NCBI GenBank assembly: GCA_031287655.1
Contig: JAITSR010000196.1
Coordinates: forward strand, 1-8,384
Direction: 5' to 3'
Source of the DNA: Clostridiales bacterium
GTDB taxonomy: Bacteria > Bacillota > Clostridia > WRLR01
DNA: 8,384 bases
Part shown: positions 1-6,714 of the stretch, piece by piece
Layout: every line of letters starts with the position of its first letter
Numbering within the stretch: the stretch's first letter is position 1
Position numbers and translations under genes: made by a program
The notes under the pieces: model-generated
Told to the model about the DNA's origin: nothing
The model's database searches: none
The model's input: only the letters and a program-made list of their open reading frames with translations

Positions 1-360
1 CGCATCCGCCTCGACTCCCGGAGCCGCTTCTTCTGCGGCTACCGGAGCAGACACTTCCTCCGCAGCCGCAGATACTTCTTCTTCGGCTGCCGGGGCGGGT
101 GTTGCTTCTTCTTCCGCGACCGCCGGAGCCGCTTCCGCTTCGGTCGTCGTGCCGACGTTCGCCGCCGCGTCAAGACGCTCCGTCTCGACGGCCGCCGCGT
201 CGTCATTCGGGAGCGCGCCGCCCGCGGAGCGGAACGCGTCGCCCAGCGTCGTTCGCATCTCCTCGACATGCTGCGTCGGCAGATTGCGCAAGTCGTCCTC
301 ATAGCCGTCATCCGAAGCCCCCTCCGGCCTTTCCGGGGCGAACGGGATCGGCTCGACTTC
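1..360 (-). repeat. Low-complexity Ala/Glu/Pro-rich C-terminal tail of the S1 part
   Basis: From about residue 635 the fusion leaves S1 domain 4 and becomes low-complexity, especially at positions 1-165. There, short Ala-Glu runs such as AAEEEVSAAAEEVSAP recur imperfectly. It remains in frame with no stop up to the edge. Such acidic or Ala-rich extensions are common at the ends of Firmicutes S1 proteins and are probably disordered. Confidence 0.6.
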
Positions 361-2262
361 TTTTATGCTCATGCTGATCTTTTTTGTTTCAAGGTTCAGC
401 TCGGTGATCTTTGCGGTCACTTCCATCCCGACATGGAGCACGTCGTCCGGCTTTGCGATCCGCGTGTCGGAGATTTGCGACACATGCACGAGCGCGTCAA
501 CGCCCCGCTCCAACTCAACGAACGCGCCGAACGGCGCAATGCGCACGACCCTCTTTGTGACGATTGTGCCGACCGGATACTTTTCTTCGATCTGATACCA
601 CGGATTGTCTTCTTCCTTGCGGTATCCGAGCGAAATCTTCTTCTTATCGCGGTCGAGTGAGACGACGCGCACGACGACTTTGTCGCCGACCTTCACGATG
701 TCGGAGGGGTGCTTGATCCGGCTCCACGAGAGTTCGGAAATGTGTACGAGTCCGTCGACGCCGCCGATGTCGACAAACGCGCCGAACGCCGTGAGGCTCT
801 TGACCGTGCCGTCATACTCCCTGCCGACCTCGATGTCGTTCCAAAGTTCTTCCGCGGCGCGCCGCTTTTCCTCGATAATCAGCACTTTCATTGAGCCGAC
901 AAACTTGCGTTTTTGCTTATTATAGTCGATGATCCGAAGTTCGACGGCCTTTCTCAGATAGCCGCGCAAATCCTCGACATAGCGGTCGCTGACCTGCGAC
1001 GCGGGTACGAAAATCCGCACGCCGCCGGAGGTCACAATCAGCCCGCCGTTCGTGACGTCGGTGACGATTGCTTTGATCGCCGCGTTGTTTTCAAAGGCTT
1101 CCTCGATCCGAACCCAGTTATTCTTTTCATCGACACGCTTCTTCGACAACTGGACGGTCCCCTCGCTGTCGTTGACGCGCACGACAAACACATCTATCAC
1201 GTCGTCAATATTGATATTGTTTACCGGCCCCTCCTCGGACTCTGTAACAAACTCGTCGATCGGGATGACCCCATCCGATTTGTAGCCCAAGTCTACATAA
1301 ACTTCCGTGTTGTTGTACCGGATGATCCGCCCCTTGACAGTTTGCCCCGTTTGCAGTGTGACGAGGGAGCTTTCCATTTCTTCCGCGAAATCAATGTCGC
1401 CGTCTTGTCTCTTCATTTCTTCCATCTTAGATATTACCTCCTCAATTATCCAGTCCGGTGTCGAAGCACCCGCGGTTATCCCAATCCGCTTCTCTCTTAA
1501 ACTATATTCAGGTGGTAAGTCACCGGCTGTTTCAATCAAATAACACTCGCCGCAGCGCTCCCGGCATATCTGATACAGGCTGCGCGTGTTCGCGCTCCCC
1601 ACGCTCCCGATCACGAGCATGACATCCGAATCGGCGGAGAGTTCCGCGGCTGCGCTCTGCCTTTTTGCGGTCGCCTCACATATTGTATCATAGATTTTGC
1701 AGTCCGGGCAACGCGCCAAAAGCGCGTCGGCGATCTCCCGGTATTTCGCGCCGTCGAACGTCGTCTGCGCGATCACACTGACCGCGCCGCGCGTAAAAAA
1801 TTCCTCCGGGATCCCCGAAACACCTTGCGCGTCCGCCAGCGCATACGCGCCGCCGCCCGCCCATCCGGAAAGGCCGATGATCTCCGGGTGGCCCTCGTCT
1901 CCGACGAGGATCAGCCGATCCCCCGCCCCGGCGCGCTCCCGCGCGAGCAACTGGCTCTTGCGCACATGAGCGCAGGTCGCGTCGACACAGGAAAGGCCGA
2001 TCTCATCAAAGGCTAAAAGCACGTCCGGCGCGACACCGTGCGCCCGTACCACGACGGTTGCGCCCGGCAAAAGCTCCGAGTAGTCTTCCGCGACGACCGC
2101 GCCGCGTGACGCCAGTTCATCCGTCACCTTTTGATTGTGAATCACCGGCCCCCACAAAAAAACCTTTTGGGCGCCGTCGGAACCGAGCAGCCGGTTCACG
2201 GTTTCCAAGGCGCGGCTGACGCCGTAGCAAAAACCCGCGTGCCGCGAAAGCCGATAGGACAG
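1..2262 (-). CDS. ispH-rpsA: IspH (HMBPP reductase) / 30S ribosomal protein S1 fusion, 3' end beyond window
   Basis: The N-terminal half is 4-hydroxy-3-methylbut-2-enyl diphosphate reductase, the [4Fe-4S] enzyme of the last MEP-pathway step to IPP and DMAPP. Counting from CTG 2262, the cluster cysteines are C12 (GFCYG), C97 (ATCAHV) and C195 (TICEAT). Substrate residues are H42 (VIHN), H75 (RAHG), H125 and E127 (HPE), T167 (QTT), S223/N225 (SAN) and S267 (GAST). The frame continues without a stop into S1, with four S1 RNA-binding domains at about 305-374, 393-458, 477-546 and 562-634. A low-complexity Ala/Glu/Pro-rich tail (635-754) then runs off the left edge. No ATG, GTG or TTG lies between the in-frame stop at 2295-2293 and C12. 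CTG is chosen because it gives family-like length and numbering, with a weak GGCGG seven bases upstream. IspH-S1 fusions are known in Clostridia. Function is firm; the start is tentative. Confidence 0.93.
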   Translation of the reverse strand, partial: MSYRLSRHAGFCYGVSRALETVNRLLGSDGAQKVFLWGPVIHNQKVTDELASRGAVVAEDYSELLPGATVVVRAHGVAPDVLLAFDEIGLSCVDATCAHVRKSQLLARERAGAGDRLILVGDEGHPEIIGLSGWAGGGAYALADAQGVSGIPEEFFTRGAVSVIAQTTFDGAKYREIADALLARCPDCKIYDTICEATAKRQSAAAELSADSDVMLVIGSVGSANTRSLYQICRERCGECYLIETAGDLPPEYSLREKRIGITAGASTPDWIIEEVISKMEEMKRQDGDIDFAEEMESSLVTLQTGQTVKGRIIRYNNTEVYVDLGYKSDGVIPIDEFVTESEEGPVNNINIDDVIDVFVVRVNDSEGTVQLSKKRVDEKNNWVRIEEAFENNAAIKAIVTDVTNGGLIVTSGGVRIFVPASQVSDRYVEDLRGYLRKAVELRIIDYNKQKRKFVGSMKVLIIEEKRRAAEELWNDIEVGREYDGTVKSLTAFGAFVDIGGVDGLVHISELSWSRIKHPSDIVKVGDKVVVRVVSLDRDKKKISLGYRKEEDNPWYQIEEKYPVGTIVTKRVVRIAPFGAFVELERGVDALVHVSQISDTRIAKPDDVLHVGMEVTAKITELNLETKKISMSIKEVEPIPFAPERPEGASDDGYEDDLRNLPTQHVEEMRTTLGDAFRSAGGALPNDDAAAVETERLDAAANVGTTTEAEAAPAVAEEEATPAPAAEEEVSAAAEEVSAPVAAEEAAPGVEADA
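1423..1443 (-). promoter_or_regulatory. Internal Shine-Dalgarno plus in-frame ATG at the IspH/S1 junction
   Basis: The Glu-Glu-Val codons of the conserved IspH C-terminal IIEEV motif spell GAGGAGGT (1443-1436), a near-perfect anti-SD match. Ten bases later comes an in-frame ATG (1425-1423) starting MEEMKRQDG. Translation from it would give a free S1 protein with a normal-looking N-terminus about 25 residues before the first S1 domain. The site is seen directly; its use is inferred. Confidence 0.55.
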
Positions 2263-2329
2263 CGCTTTGCCGCCGCGAGACCCCGCGTTTCGTTAAGACA
2301 GCACTTCATTATACCACCATTCATAAAAA
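2263..2329 (-). other. plsC-ispH intergenic region and 5' leader
   Basis: These 67 nt hold most of the predicted promoter and a leader of roughly 39 nt. The leader has only a weak SD-like GGCGG (2274-2270) before the proposed CTG. Two ATGs (2324 and 2309) lie here, but both are out of frame with IspH, and the second is within the -10 region itself. I see no riboswitch-like structure. Confidence 0.55.
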
Positions 2330-2336
2330 TTAACAA
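2308..2336 (-). promoter_or_regulatory. Predicted sigma-A promoter for ispH-rpsA (extended -10)
   Basis: The minus strand shows TTGTTA (2336-2331, four of six matches to TTGACA), a 17-nt spacer, and a perfect TATAAT (2313-2308) preceded by TGG, giving the extended -10 form TGnTATAAT. Transcription would begin near 2301, leaving about a 39-nt leader before the proposed CTG start at 2262. The -35 element overlaps the plsC stop codon. The region is clearly AT-rich against a GC-rich background. It would let the IspH/S1 gene be transcribed apart from the upstream operon. Confidence 0.7.
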
Positions 2337-2923
2337 ATAATTTTTTCATAGATTTCAGACATCACGGACTCCGCGATCCCGTCGAGTTCCTCCCGGCTGT
2401 ATTTCCGGTCGGGGGAAAACGACACGGGCTCGCCGAACGTCAGCGTAATGCGCGAAAACAGCTTTCCGGGACCGAACGGACCGCCCCCGTAGCGAATCGA
2501 GACAGGAAGCAGCGGCGCGCGCACGCTCTCCGCGAACGTCACGAAGCCGCGCTTTAATTCCGGGCGCTTTTGGGTATCGCGAACGCGCGTACCCTCCGGG
2601 AACATACCCAAGAGCTCGCCGTTGGCGAGGGCCGCGCGCACGGTTTTGACCGCCTCCCTGTCATGCGCGCCGCGGCTGACCGGAAAAGCGCCGATAAACG
2701 TTATCAGCGCGCCGAATAAAGGGTTCCGAAAGAGCTCGGACTTGGCCCTCCAGCGGATTTTGCGCGGGACATAGGCGCCAATCAAAATCAAGTCCAAAGA
2801 ATACTGATGGCTCGCGCAGACGACGCCCGCGCCGGACGCGGGGATATTCCCGGCTCCGCTGACAGTCACGCGGTAGAACACCGCGATAAACAGACGCAAG
2901 AGCTTTTGCAGGAAGAATAACAT
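2330..2923 (-). CDS. plsC: 1-acyl-sn-glycerol-3-phosphate acyltransferase (PlsC family)
   Basis: The predicted enzyme transfers an acyl group to lysophosphatidic acid, giving phosphatidic acid at the inner face of the membrane. In 197 residues it has a short hydrophobic N-terminus (about 2-17) and the four acyltransferase blocks. Block I is H39-Q-Y-S-L-D44 (the HX4D catalytic pair). Block II is GAFPVSRG (78-85). Block III is FPEGTR (108-113), which binds the glycerol phosphate. Block IV is LLPVSIRYGG (138-147). Block I reads SH rather than the common NH, a conservative change next to the catalytic His. The length fits small Firmicutes PlsC proteins. The ATG at 2923 is chosen because it leaves the usual short N-terminus, although the SD-like AAAGAGG is distant (about 15 nt). 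The position between cmk and ispH-rpsA is the known clostridial order. Acyl-donor preference (ACP or CoA) cannot be read from sequence. Confidence 0.94.
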   Translation of the reverse strand: MLFFLQKLLRLFIAVFYRVTVSGAGNIPASGAGVVCASHQYSLDLILIGAYVPRKIRWRAKSELFRNPLFGALITFIGAFPVSRGAHDREAVKTVRAALANGELLGMFPEGTRVRDTQKRPELKRGFVTFAESVRAPLLPVSIRYGGGPFGPGKLFSRITLTFGEPVSFSPDRKYSREELDGIAESVMSEIYEKIIC

Positions 2924-3010
2924 ACGGGAGTAAATGCACCTCTTTCCAAACTTATGTTTATTCGGAAACTCGAACGCCTTGTGATGGCTCGGTTTTGCGG
3001 CGTAGCCGCG
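2924..3010 (-). other. 87-nt gap between cmk and plsC
   Basis: This short intergenic stretch holds a 5-bp perfect inverted repeat with a 3-nt loop (GCGGC-TAC-GCCGC, 3009-2997) directly after the cmk stop. No T-run follows on either strand, so it does not look like an intrinsic terminator. The rest is AT-richer than the genes. It contains the only SD-like match for plsC, AAAGAGG (2945-2939), about 15 nt before the ATG, which is longer than ideal. I see no convincing promoter. Confidence 0.5.
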
Positions 3011-3694
3011 TCAAGGCCCCGCGCCACACAGTCCGAGGTTCAACAGATCGGCGCGGAGGGCCGCGACGACCTCGTCCTCGGTCATGTCGTCCGTCTCGAC
3101 CAGAAGCGCGTCGTCCGCGGCCTTGAGCGGCGCGAAAGCGCGATTGCTGTCGTTTTCGTCCCGAACCAGCAATTCGGATAAACACTGCTCGAACGTGACG
3201 GACTGACCTTTCGCGGTCAGTTCCAGAAATCGCCGCCGTGCGCGCGTCTCCGGCGACGCGGTCAAAAAATACTTACGCGAAGCGTCCGGGAACACGAACG
3301 TCCCGATGTCGCGCCCGTCCATCACGACGTCCGCGCCGGACGCGATCCCGCGCTGAAGCTCGACCATCGCGAGCCGCACCTCCGGGATTTTTGACACGTC
3401 GGACGCGCCGAGCGAAATCTGCGGCGTCCGGATCGCGTCCGACACGTCCTCCCCGTTTAAGTAAATCAGCTGGCGGCCCGTCGCCGCCTCGTGCGCGATG
3501 CCGAGCCGGATAAAACCGAGCAGGCCGCGCACCGCGTCCGCGTCGCCGGTCGAAAGGCCGCGCCTGTGTACGGCGAGCGCGACGGCGCGGTACATCGCGC
3601 CCGTGTCGATATAGGTCATGCCGAGTTCATCTGCAAGACGCTTTGCGACGGTGCTTTTGCCCGCGCCGCCCGGCCCGTCGATCGCTATTTTCAC
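3011..3694 (-). CDS. cmk: Cytidylate kinase (CMP/dCMP kinase)
   Basis: The enzyme phosphorylates CMP and dCMP with ATP to give CDP and dCDP in cytoplasmic pyrimidine nucleotide salvage. All family landmarks are present in 227 residues: the P-loop GPGGAGKS (7-14), the NMP-binding DTGAMYRA (30-37), the VSKIPEVR segment (100-107), the hallmark DGRDIGT (126-132), and the lid/Arg motif R178-D179-x-x-D182-S183-x-R185 followed by P-L-K-A-A-D-D-A. The length is normal. The start is GTG at 3694, and its last two bases plus the next A form the TGA stop of the DUF4340 gene (GTGA). The nearest SD-like GGAG (3712-3709) is 14 nt away, so initiation may depend on translational coupling. An 87-nt gap follows before plsC. 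Confidence 0.97.
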   Translation of the reverse strand: MKIAIDGPGGAGKSTVAKRLADELGMTYIDTGAMYRAVALAVHRRGLSTGDADAVRGLLGFIRLGIAHEAATGRQLIYLNGEDVSDAIRTPQISLGASDVSKIPEVRLAMVELQRGIASGADVVMDGRDIGTFVFPDASRKYFLTASPETRARRRFLELTAKGQSVTFEQCLSELLVRDENDSNRAFAPLKAADDALLVETDDMTEDEVVAALRADLLNLGLCGAGP

Positions 3695-5232
3695 GGTACA
3701 CTCACATTCTCCGCGTCCGTATCCGCAGCCGTATCCACAGCCGCGCCCGCGTCCGCAGTCGCAGCCGCCGCGGCGGCCGCCTTCAGCGCCGCGTATGTCG
3801 GGCGCAGGCCCTCGTCCGGCTTGTCAAAGAGGCGCTTTTCTACCGTGATGCCCGCGTACTCCCCGTTGCGGACCACATAGTAGAGCCACTCGTCCTTTGG
3901 AATAAACTCGACGGTCATCGTGTACGGCTCCTCTTTTTGCTCATACACGAACGTGATGTCCGCCTGACCCGCGGGCGCGCCCGCAGGCTCGAGGTCGTAG
4001 ATCACGATGCCGATCAGCGCCTGATAGAACGCGCGGAAGTACGACTTGTCCTTGTCGTTTTGGAGCTTTGACACATCGTCGCCGTCGACGATGAACCGGT
4101 CGTTGTCACTGTCGTCCGGGTCGGTCGTGATGTCGCAGTTTACGGTCAGGCCGTCAAACGACGCCGTGATGTGGTTGACCTGATTGATGTTCACGATATA
4201 CGCGAACGAGTCGACGAACTCCTTCATCGGCTTATCCAGATAGCCGAAGCCCGTGAGCGCGAGCGTGAAAATATCCGTCGTGCCGCCGAGCATCGCATAG
4301 ATCGTCGTGCGCGCGTTCTGCTCCCTGCCAAAAAGCAGCGTCGTCGGCGCGCCGCCGTCTGCGGGCTCAAACGTGAGCTCGTACTTCGGCTTGTCCAGCC
4401 CGTACTCCGCGATCTCCGCCTCGTCCGCGCCGAGCGCGATGTAGCTGCTCGCGGCAAGCTCCTTGACGGACTCAAAGATCAGGCTCGCCGACTGCGCGTT
4501 AAAAGGCGCGGTCACGGGGTAGTCGAGCTCCCATGTATACTGCGCTTTGCGCCACGCGGAAAACAGTTCCTCGCCCGCGCGCTTCATCGAGACCCGCGCA
4601 AGGCCGTCCTCCGCGAGCGCCGTCACCGCGAGGTCCGCGATCGCGGCTTTTTGGATCAGGATTCTCTCCGCAGAGTACATCGAGCCGAGGTACACCTTGT
4701 TTTCCCCGGCGCGCCGCACATAGTAGCCGTCGCCCGTCGGGTTCTTCGCGCCGATCTCGAGCGAGATTTCCGCGCCGTCTTGGAACTTGCCCGTCAAAAG
4801 CGCCGCCGAGGGGCCGTCAAAGCCGAACTGCGCGAGGTCCGCCGCGGCTTCCTCGACGACCTTGCTCGACGTCAGCGAACAAAAGTTGGACACGGCGCTC
4901 GAGAGCTTTGAGCTGTCCGCGCGGATGTCGTCCCGGTTTGTCAGCCGGTAGCGCACGACGTCGCGCTCCGTGTCGCTCCCCTCGGTTTTCTCCTTGACGG
5001 TCTCCTTGAGAATCACAAATTCCTCGGTCTCGTACTCGATCGTCAGCGTCGAAATGTCGTCGACCGTCCGGTCGACGAGCTTTTCCGTCTCCGACGCGGC
5101 GGCCGCGCCGTCCGCGCCGTCGGCGCCTTCTTCCGTGCCGGAGGCCGGGCGCAGGACCGCAAAATAATAGTACCCGCCGATCATCACGGCCAAAACACCG
5201 AGCAAAATCAGCGCGCTTCGATACCGTTTCAT
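3691..5232 (-). CDS. DUF4340 domain-containing protein, N-terminally membrane-anchored
   Basis: This 513-residue protein has one N-terminal hydrophobic segment (about 7-26) after a basic start (MKRYR), so most of it should be extracytoplasmic, held by an uncleaved anchor. A low-complexity acidic/Ala linker (about 31-50) follows. Two similar units are visible. The first is at about 133-185 (FGFDGP, then DGAEISLEIGAK, then YYVRRAG..KVYLG). The second is at about 275-325 (YGLDKP, then DGGAPTTLLFGRE, then IYAMLGG..DIF). This repeated Y/FGLDxP...LxxG...Y pattern is typical of DUF4340. The C-terminus is an Ala/Asp-rich tail with seven Ala in a row (about 485-513). DUF4340 genes commonly follow GldG-like genes, which supports a shared envelope complex; the biochemical role is unknown. 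It overlaps GldG upstream (ATGA) and cmk downstream (GTGA). Confidence 0.88.
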   Translation of the reverse strand: MKRYRSALILLGVLAVMIGGYYYFAVLRPASGTEEGADGADGAAAASETEKLVDRTVDDISTLTIEYETEEFVILKETVKEKTEGSDTERDVVRYRLTNRDDIRADSSKLSSAVSNFCSLTSSKVVEEAAADLAQFGFDGPSAALLTGKFQDGAEISLEIGAKNPTGDGYYVRRAGENKVYLGSMYSAERILIQKAAIADLAVTALAEDGLARVSMKRAGEELFSAWRKAQYTWELDYPVTAPFNAQSASLIFESVKELAASSYIALGADEAEIAEYGLDKPKYELTFEPADGGAPTTLLFGREQNARTTIYAMLGGTTDIFTLALTGFGYLDKPMKEFVDSFAYIVNINQVNHITASFDGLTVNCDITTDPDDSDNDRFIVDGDDVSKLQNDKDKSYFRAFYQALIGIVIYDLEPAGAPAGQADITFVYEQKEEPYTMTVEFIPKDEWLYYVVRNGEYAGITVEKRLFDKPDEGLRPTYAALKAAAAAAATADAGAAVDTAADTDAENVSVP

Positions 5233-6698
5233 AGATGCCTCCGTTTTAGATAGACGACAAGGCCCGCGCCCATAATCAGGAGCGGCAGTACAAAGACGAC
5301 CCCGATCGCGACGGCGTTCGTCTGCGACGCCGTAATCGTGAGCTGCGGCATCGAATAGTCCTTAGGCTCAATCGTGAGCGTATCCTGTTCGCCCAGCAGC
5401 CAGCGCAGGGAGTAGAGGAACATGCGCGCGTTGACCTGATAGATCTGCGCCCCGAGCCGGGCCGCGGAATCCGCGATAAAAGAGCCGTTGCCGATCGCGA
5501 TGATCTTCGACGCCGCCATGCCGCCCGTGTTTTCGACCGCGACCGCGATGTCGAGCGGGCCGCCCTTCTCCGTCCCCGAGGCCGTCAGCGGCTCCGACGT
5601 GGACAGCGCCGACGTTGTGAGCAGCGAGGTCTGCGTAATCCACTCCTTTGTGTTCATCAGGCGCGACACGCTGCGCGAGTTGCTCAAAATCGTCAGGATC
5701 GCCTCCGAGAACACGACGTTTCTGCCGCTCTCAAAAAAGATCGTATAGGGGTCCTCCGGCGCATGGTAGTTGTCGTCGTCGGAGCGCACCTTGTCGTTGT
5801 TGATCGCGAGGTTGAACTCCCCGAGCACGCGGTTGAAATTTTCAAGGTCCGCCGCGTATTCGCTGTAATCGAAAAGGAACATCGCCTTGCCGCCCTCGTT
5901 GAAGAAATAGTCGTGCAGCATCGCGACCTCCGACTGGAAAAGGTCGAGTTTCGGCGACGTGAACACGAGCAGCTCCGCGTCGGCCGGCACGGCCTCGAGC
6001 GACCGCAAAGAAAGGCTCTCGACGAGGTAGTTGTTGTTTAGCAGATAGCTTTGCAGCGAAGCAAAGTCGCTGAGCGCGAGCTCGTCATGTCCCTCGATGA
6101 AGTACACGATCGGCGTCTCATGCGCCGCGACATACTGGATCGCGCCGGATAAAGCCTCCTCCGCCTTCATACCGACGACCTGCGACTCGTAGGTCTGCTC
6201 GTTTGTCTGTATCTCAAACAGGTCGTTTAACACGAGTTTTTTCGTCTTATTGCCCCGGCGCACGACAAAGTTCCCCTTCGCGAGCGCGAGCGTACCGTCC
6301 GGGTCGAGCTCCTGCATGAAGCCCGGGTTCTTGTCCGGGTCGACGTAGGTGAGCTTGACATTCGGGTACGACGTGTAGCTGTCGAGCATTTTTAACGCGT
6401 CCTCCGCGTCGGCCGCCGAGACGTAGTACGTTGACGGAGGCTGCAGCTCGTCGAACAGCGCGACGACCTCGATCTGCTCGGTCAGCCCGGAGAGCAGCTC
6501 CTTTGTCGTATCGCCGATCGAATAGAGCCGGTTCGGCGTCAGGTCGAACTTGATCTGCGGGATGCCGACAAGGAGATTCAGCACGACGAGCAGCGCGACC
6601 ACGATTGCGGTCACGACGATCGAATTGACGCCGTATTTGAGGTTTTTATTCCGAAAAAAGCGCAGGATCGCCCGCGCGATACCGTCCAACAGTTTCAT
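5229..6698 (-). CDS. GldG-family ABC transporter auxiliary protein (membrane-anchored)
   Basis: This is the third component of a GldF/GldG-like ABC module. The 489 residues have a hydrophobic segment near 22-46 followed by FDLTPNRLYSIGDTT, the conserved entry to the family's extracytoplasmic domain (compare 'D.T...LYSLS..T' in GldG). A large soluble region follows. A second hydrophobic segment lies at about 462-483 and is closed by the basic cytoplasmic end KRRHL. Inside the soluble part are IVYFIEGHDE (in the 190s to 200s) and later LLVFTSPK, which look like the GATase-like core seen in ABC_transp_aux (PF09822) proteins. The gene ends in an ATGA overlap with the DUF4340 gene. In Flavobacterium GldF/GldG are needed for gliding; homologues in non-gliding Firmicutes have no settled role, so no motility function should be assumed. 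Confidence 0.9.
   Translation of the reverse strand: MKLLDGIARAILRFFRNKNLKYGVNSIVVTAIVVALLVVLNLLVGIPQIKFDLTPNRLYSIGDTTKELLSGLTEQIEVVALFDELQPPSTYYVSAADAEDALKMLDSYTSYPNVKLTYVDPDKNPGFMQELDPDGTLALAKGNFVVRRGNKTKKLVLNDLFEIQTNEQTYESQVVGMKAEEALSGAIQYVAAHETPIVYFIEGHDELALSDFASLQSYLLNNNYLVESLSLRSLEAVPADAELLVFTSPKLDLFQSEVAMLHDYFFNEGGKAMFLFDYSEYAADLENFNRVLGEFNLAINNDKVRSDDDNYHAPEDPYTIFFESGRNVVFSEAILTILSNSRSVSRLMNTKEWITQTSLLTTSALSTSEPLTASGTEKGGPLDIAVAVENTGGMAASKIIAIGNGSFIADSAARLGAQIYQVNARMFLYSLRWLLGEQDTLTIEPKDYSMPQLTITASQTNAVAIGVVFVLPLLIMGAGLVVYLKRRHL
5238..5242 (-). promoter_or_regulatory. Shine-Dalgarno site for the DUF4340 gene
   Basis: GGAGG lies within the Arg-Arg codons at the end of the GldG-like gene, five bases before the DUF4340 ATG at 5232. 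It confirms that start and the coupled ATGA junction. Confidence 0.8.
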
Positions 6699-6714
6699 AC
6701 TTCACTTCCTCCCC
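6699..6714 (-). promoter_or_regulatory. Intergenic Shine-Dalgarno site for the GldG-like gene
   Basis: The 16-nt gap between the permease stop (TAA) and the next ATG holds GGGGAGG at 6714-6708, nine bases before the start at 6698. This supports the chosen GldG-like start and leaves no room for a separate promoter. Confidence 0.85.

Noticed and set aside
39..311. A 90-codon minus-strand frame opening at ATG 311
   Set aside because: It is out of frame with the S1 tail, extremely Arg/Ser/Lys-rich, and disappears once the edge-crossing IspH-S1 frame is recognised.
913..1500. A 195-codon plus-strand open frame opposite the IspH/S1 junction
   Set aside because: It lies antisense to continuous IspH-S1 coding sequence with conserved motifs on the other strand, has no SD and resembles no known family.
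2202..2324. Small ORF from ATG 2324 or 2309 as a leader peptide or the true IspH N-terminus
   Set aside because: It is in the wrong frame for IspH and ends at a TGA inside the ispH coding region. The ATG at 2309 falls in the -10 region of the predicted promoter, and nothing in the peptide resembles a leader or an IspH start.
2997..3009. Inverted repeat GCGGC-TAC-GCCGC after cmk as a terminator
   Set aside because: The stem is only 5 bp and is followed by AAAACC on the minus strand, with no T-tract on either strand.
3711..3790. Repetitive CCGCAGCCG-like DNA as a CRISPR or regulatory repeat
   Set aside because: The repeats are irregular, lack spacers of even size, and are explained by Ala/Asp codons of the DUF4340 tail.
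4171..4911. A 246-codon plus-strand open frame opposite the DUF4340 gene
   Set aside because: The product is Arg/Leu/Val-rich with no domain and is antisense to a well-supported gene. Long antisense frames are expected in GC-rich coding DNA.
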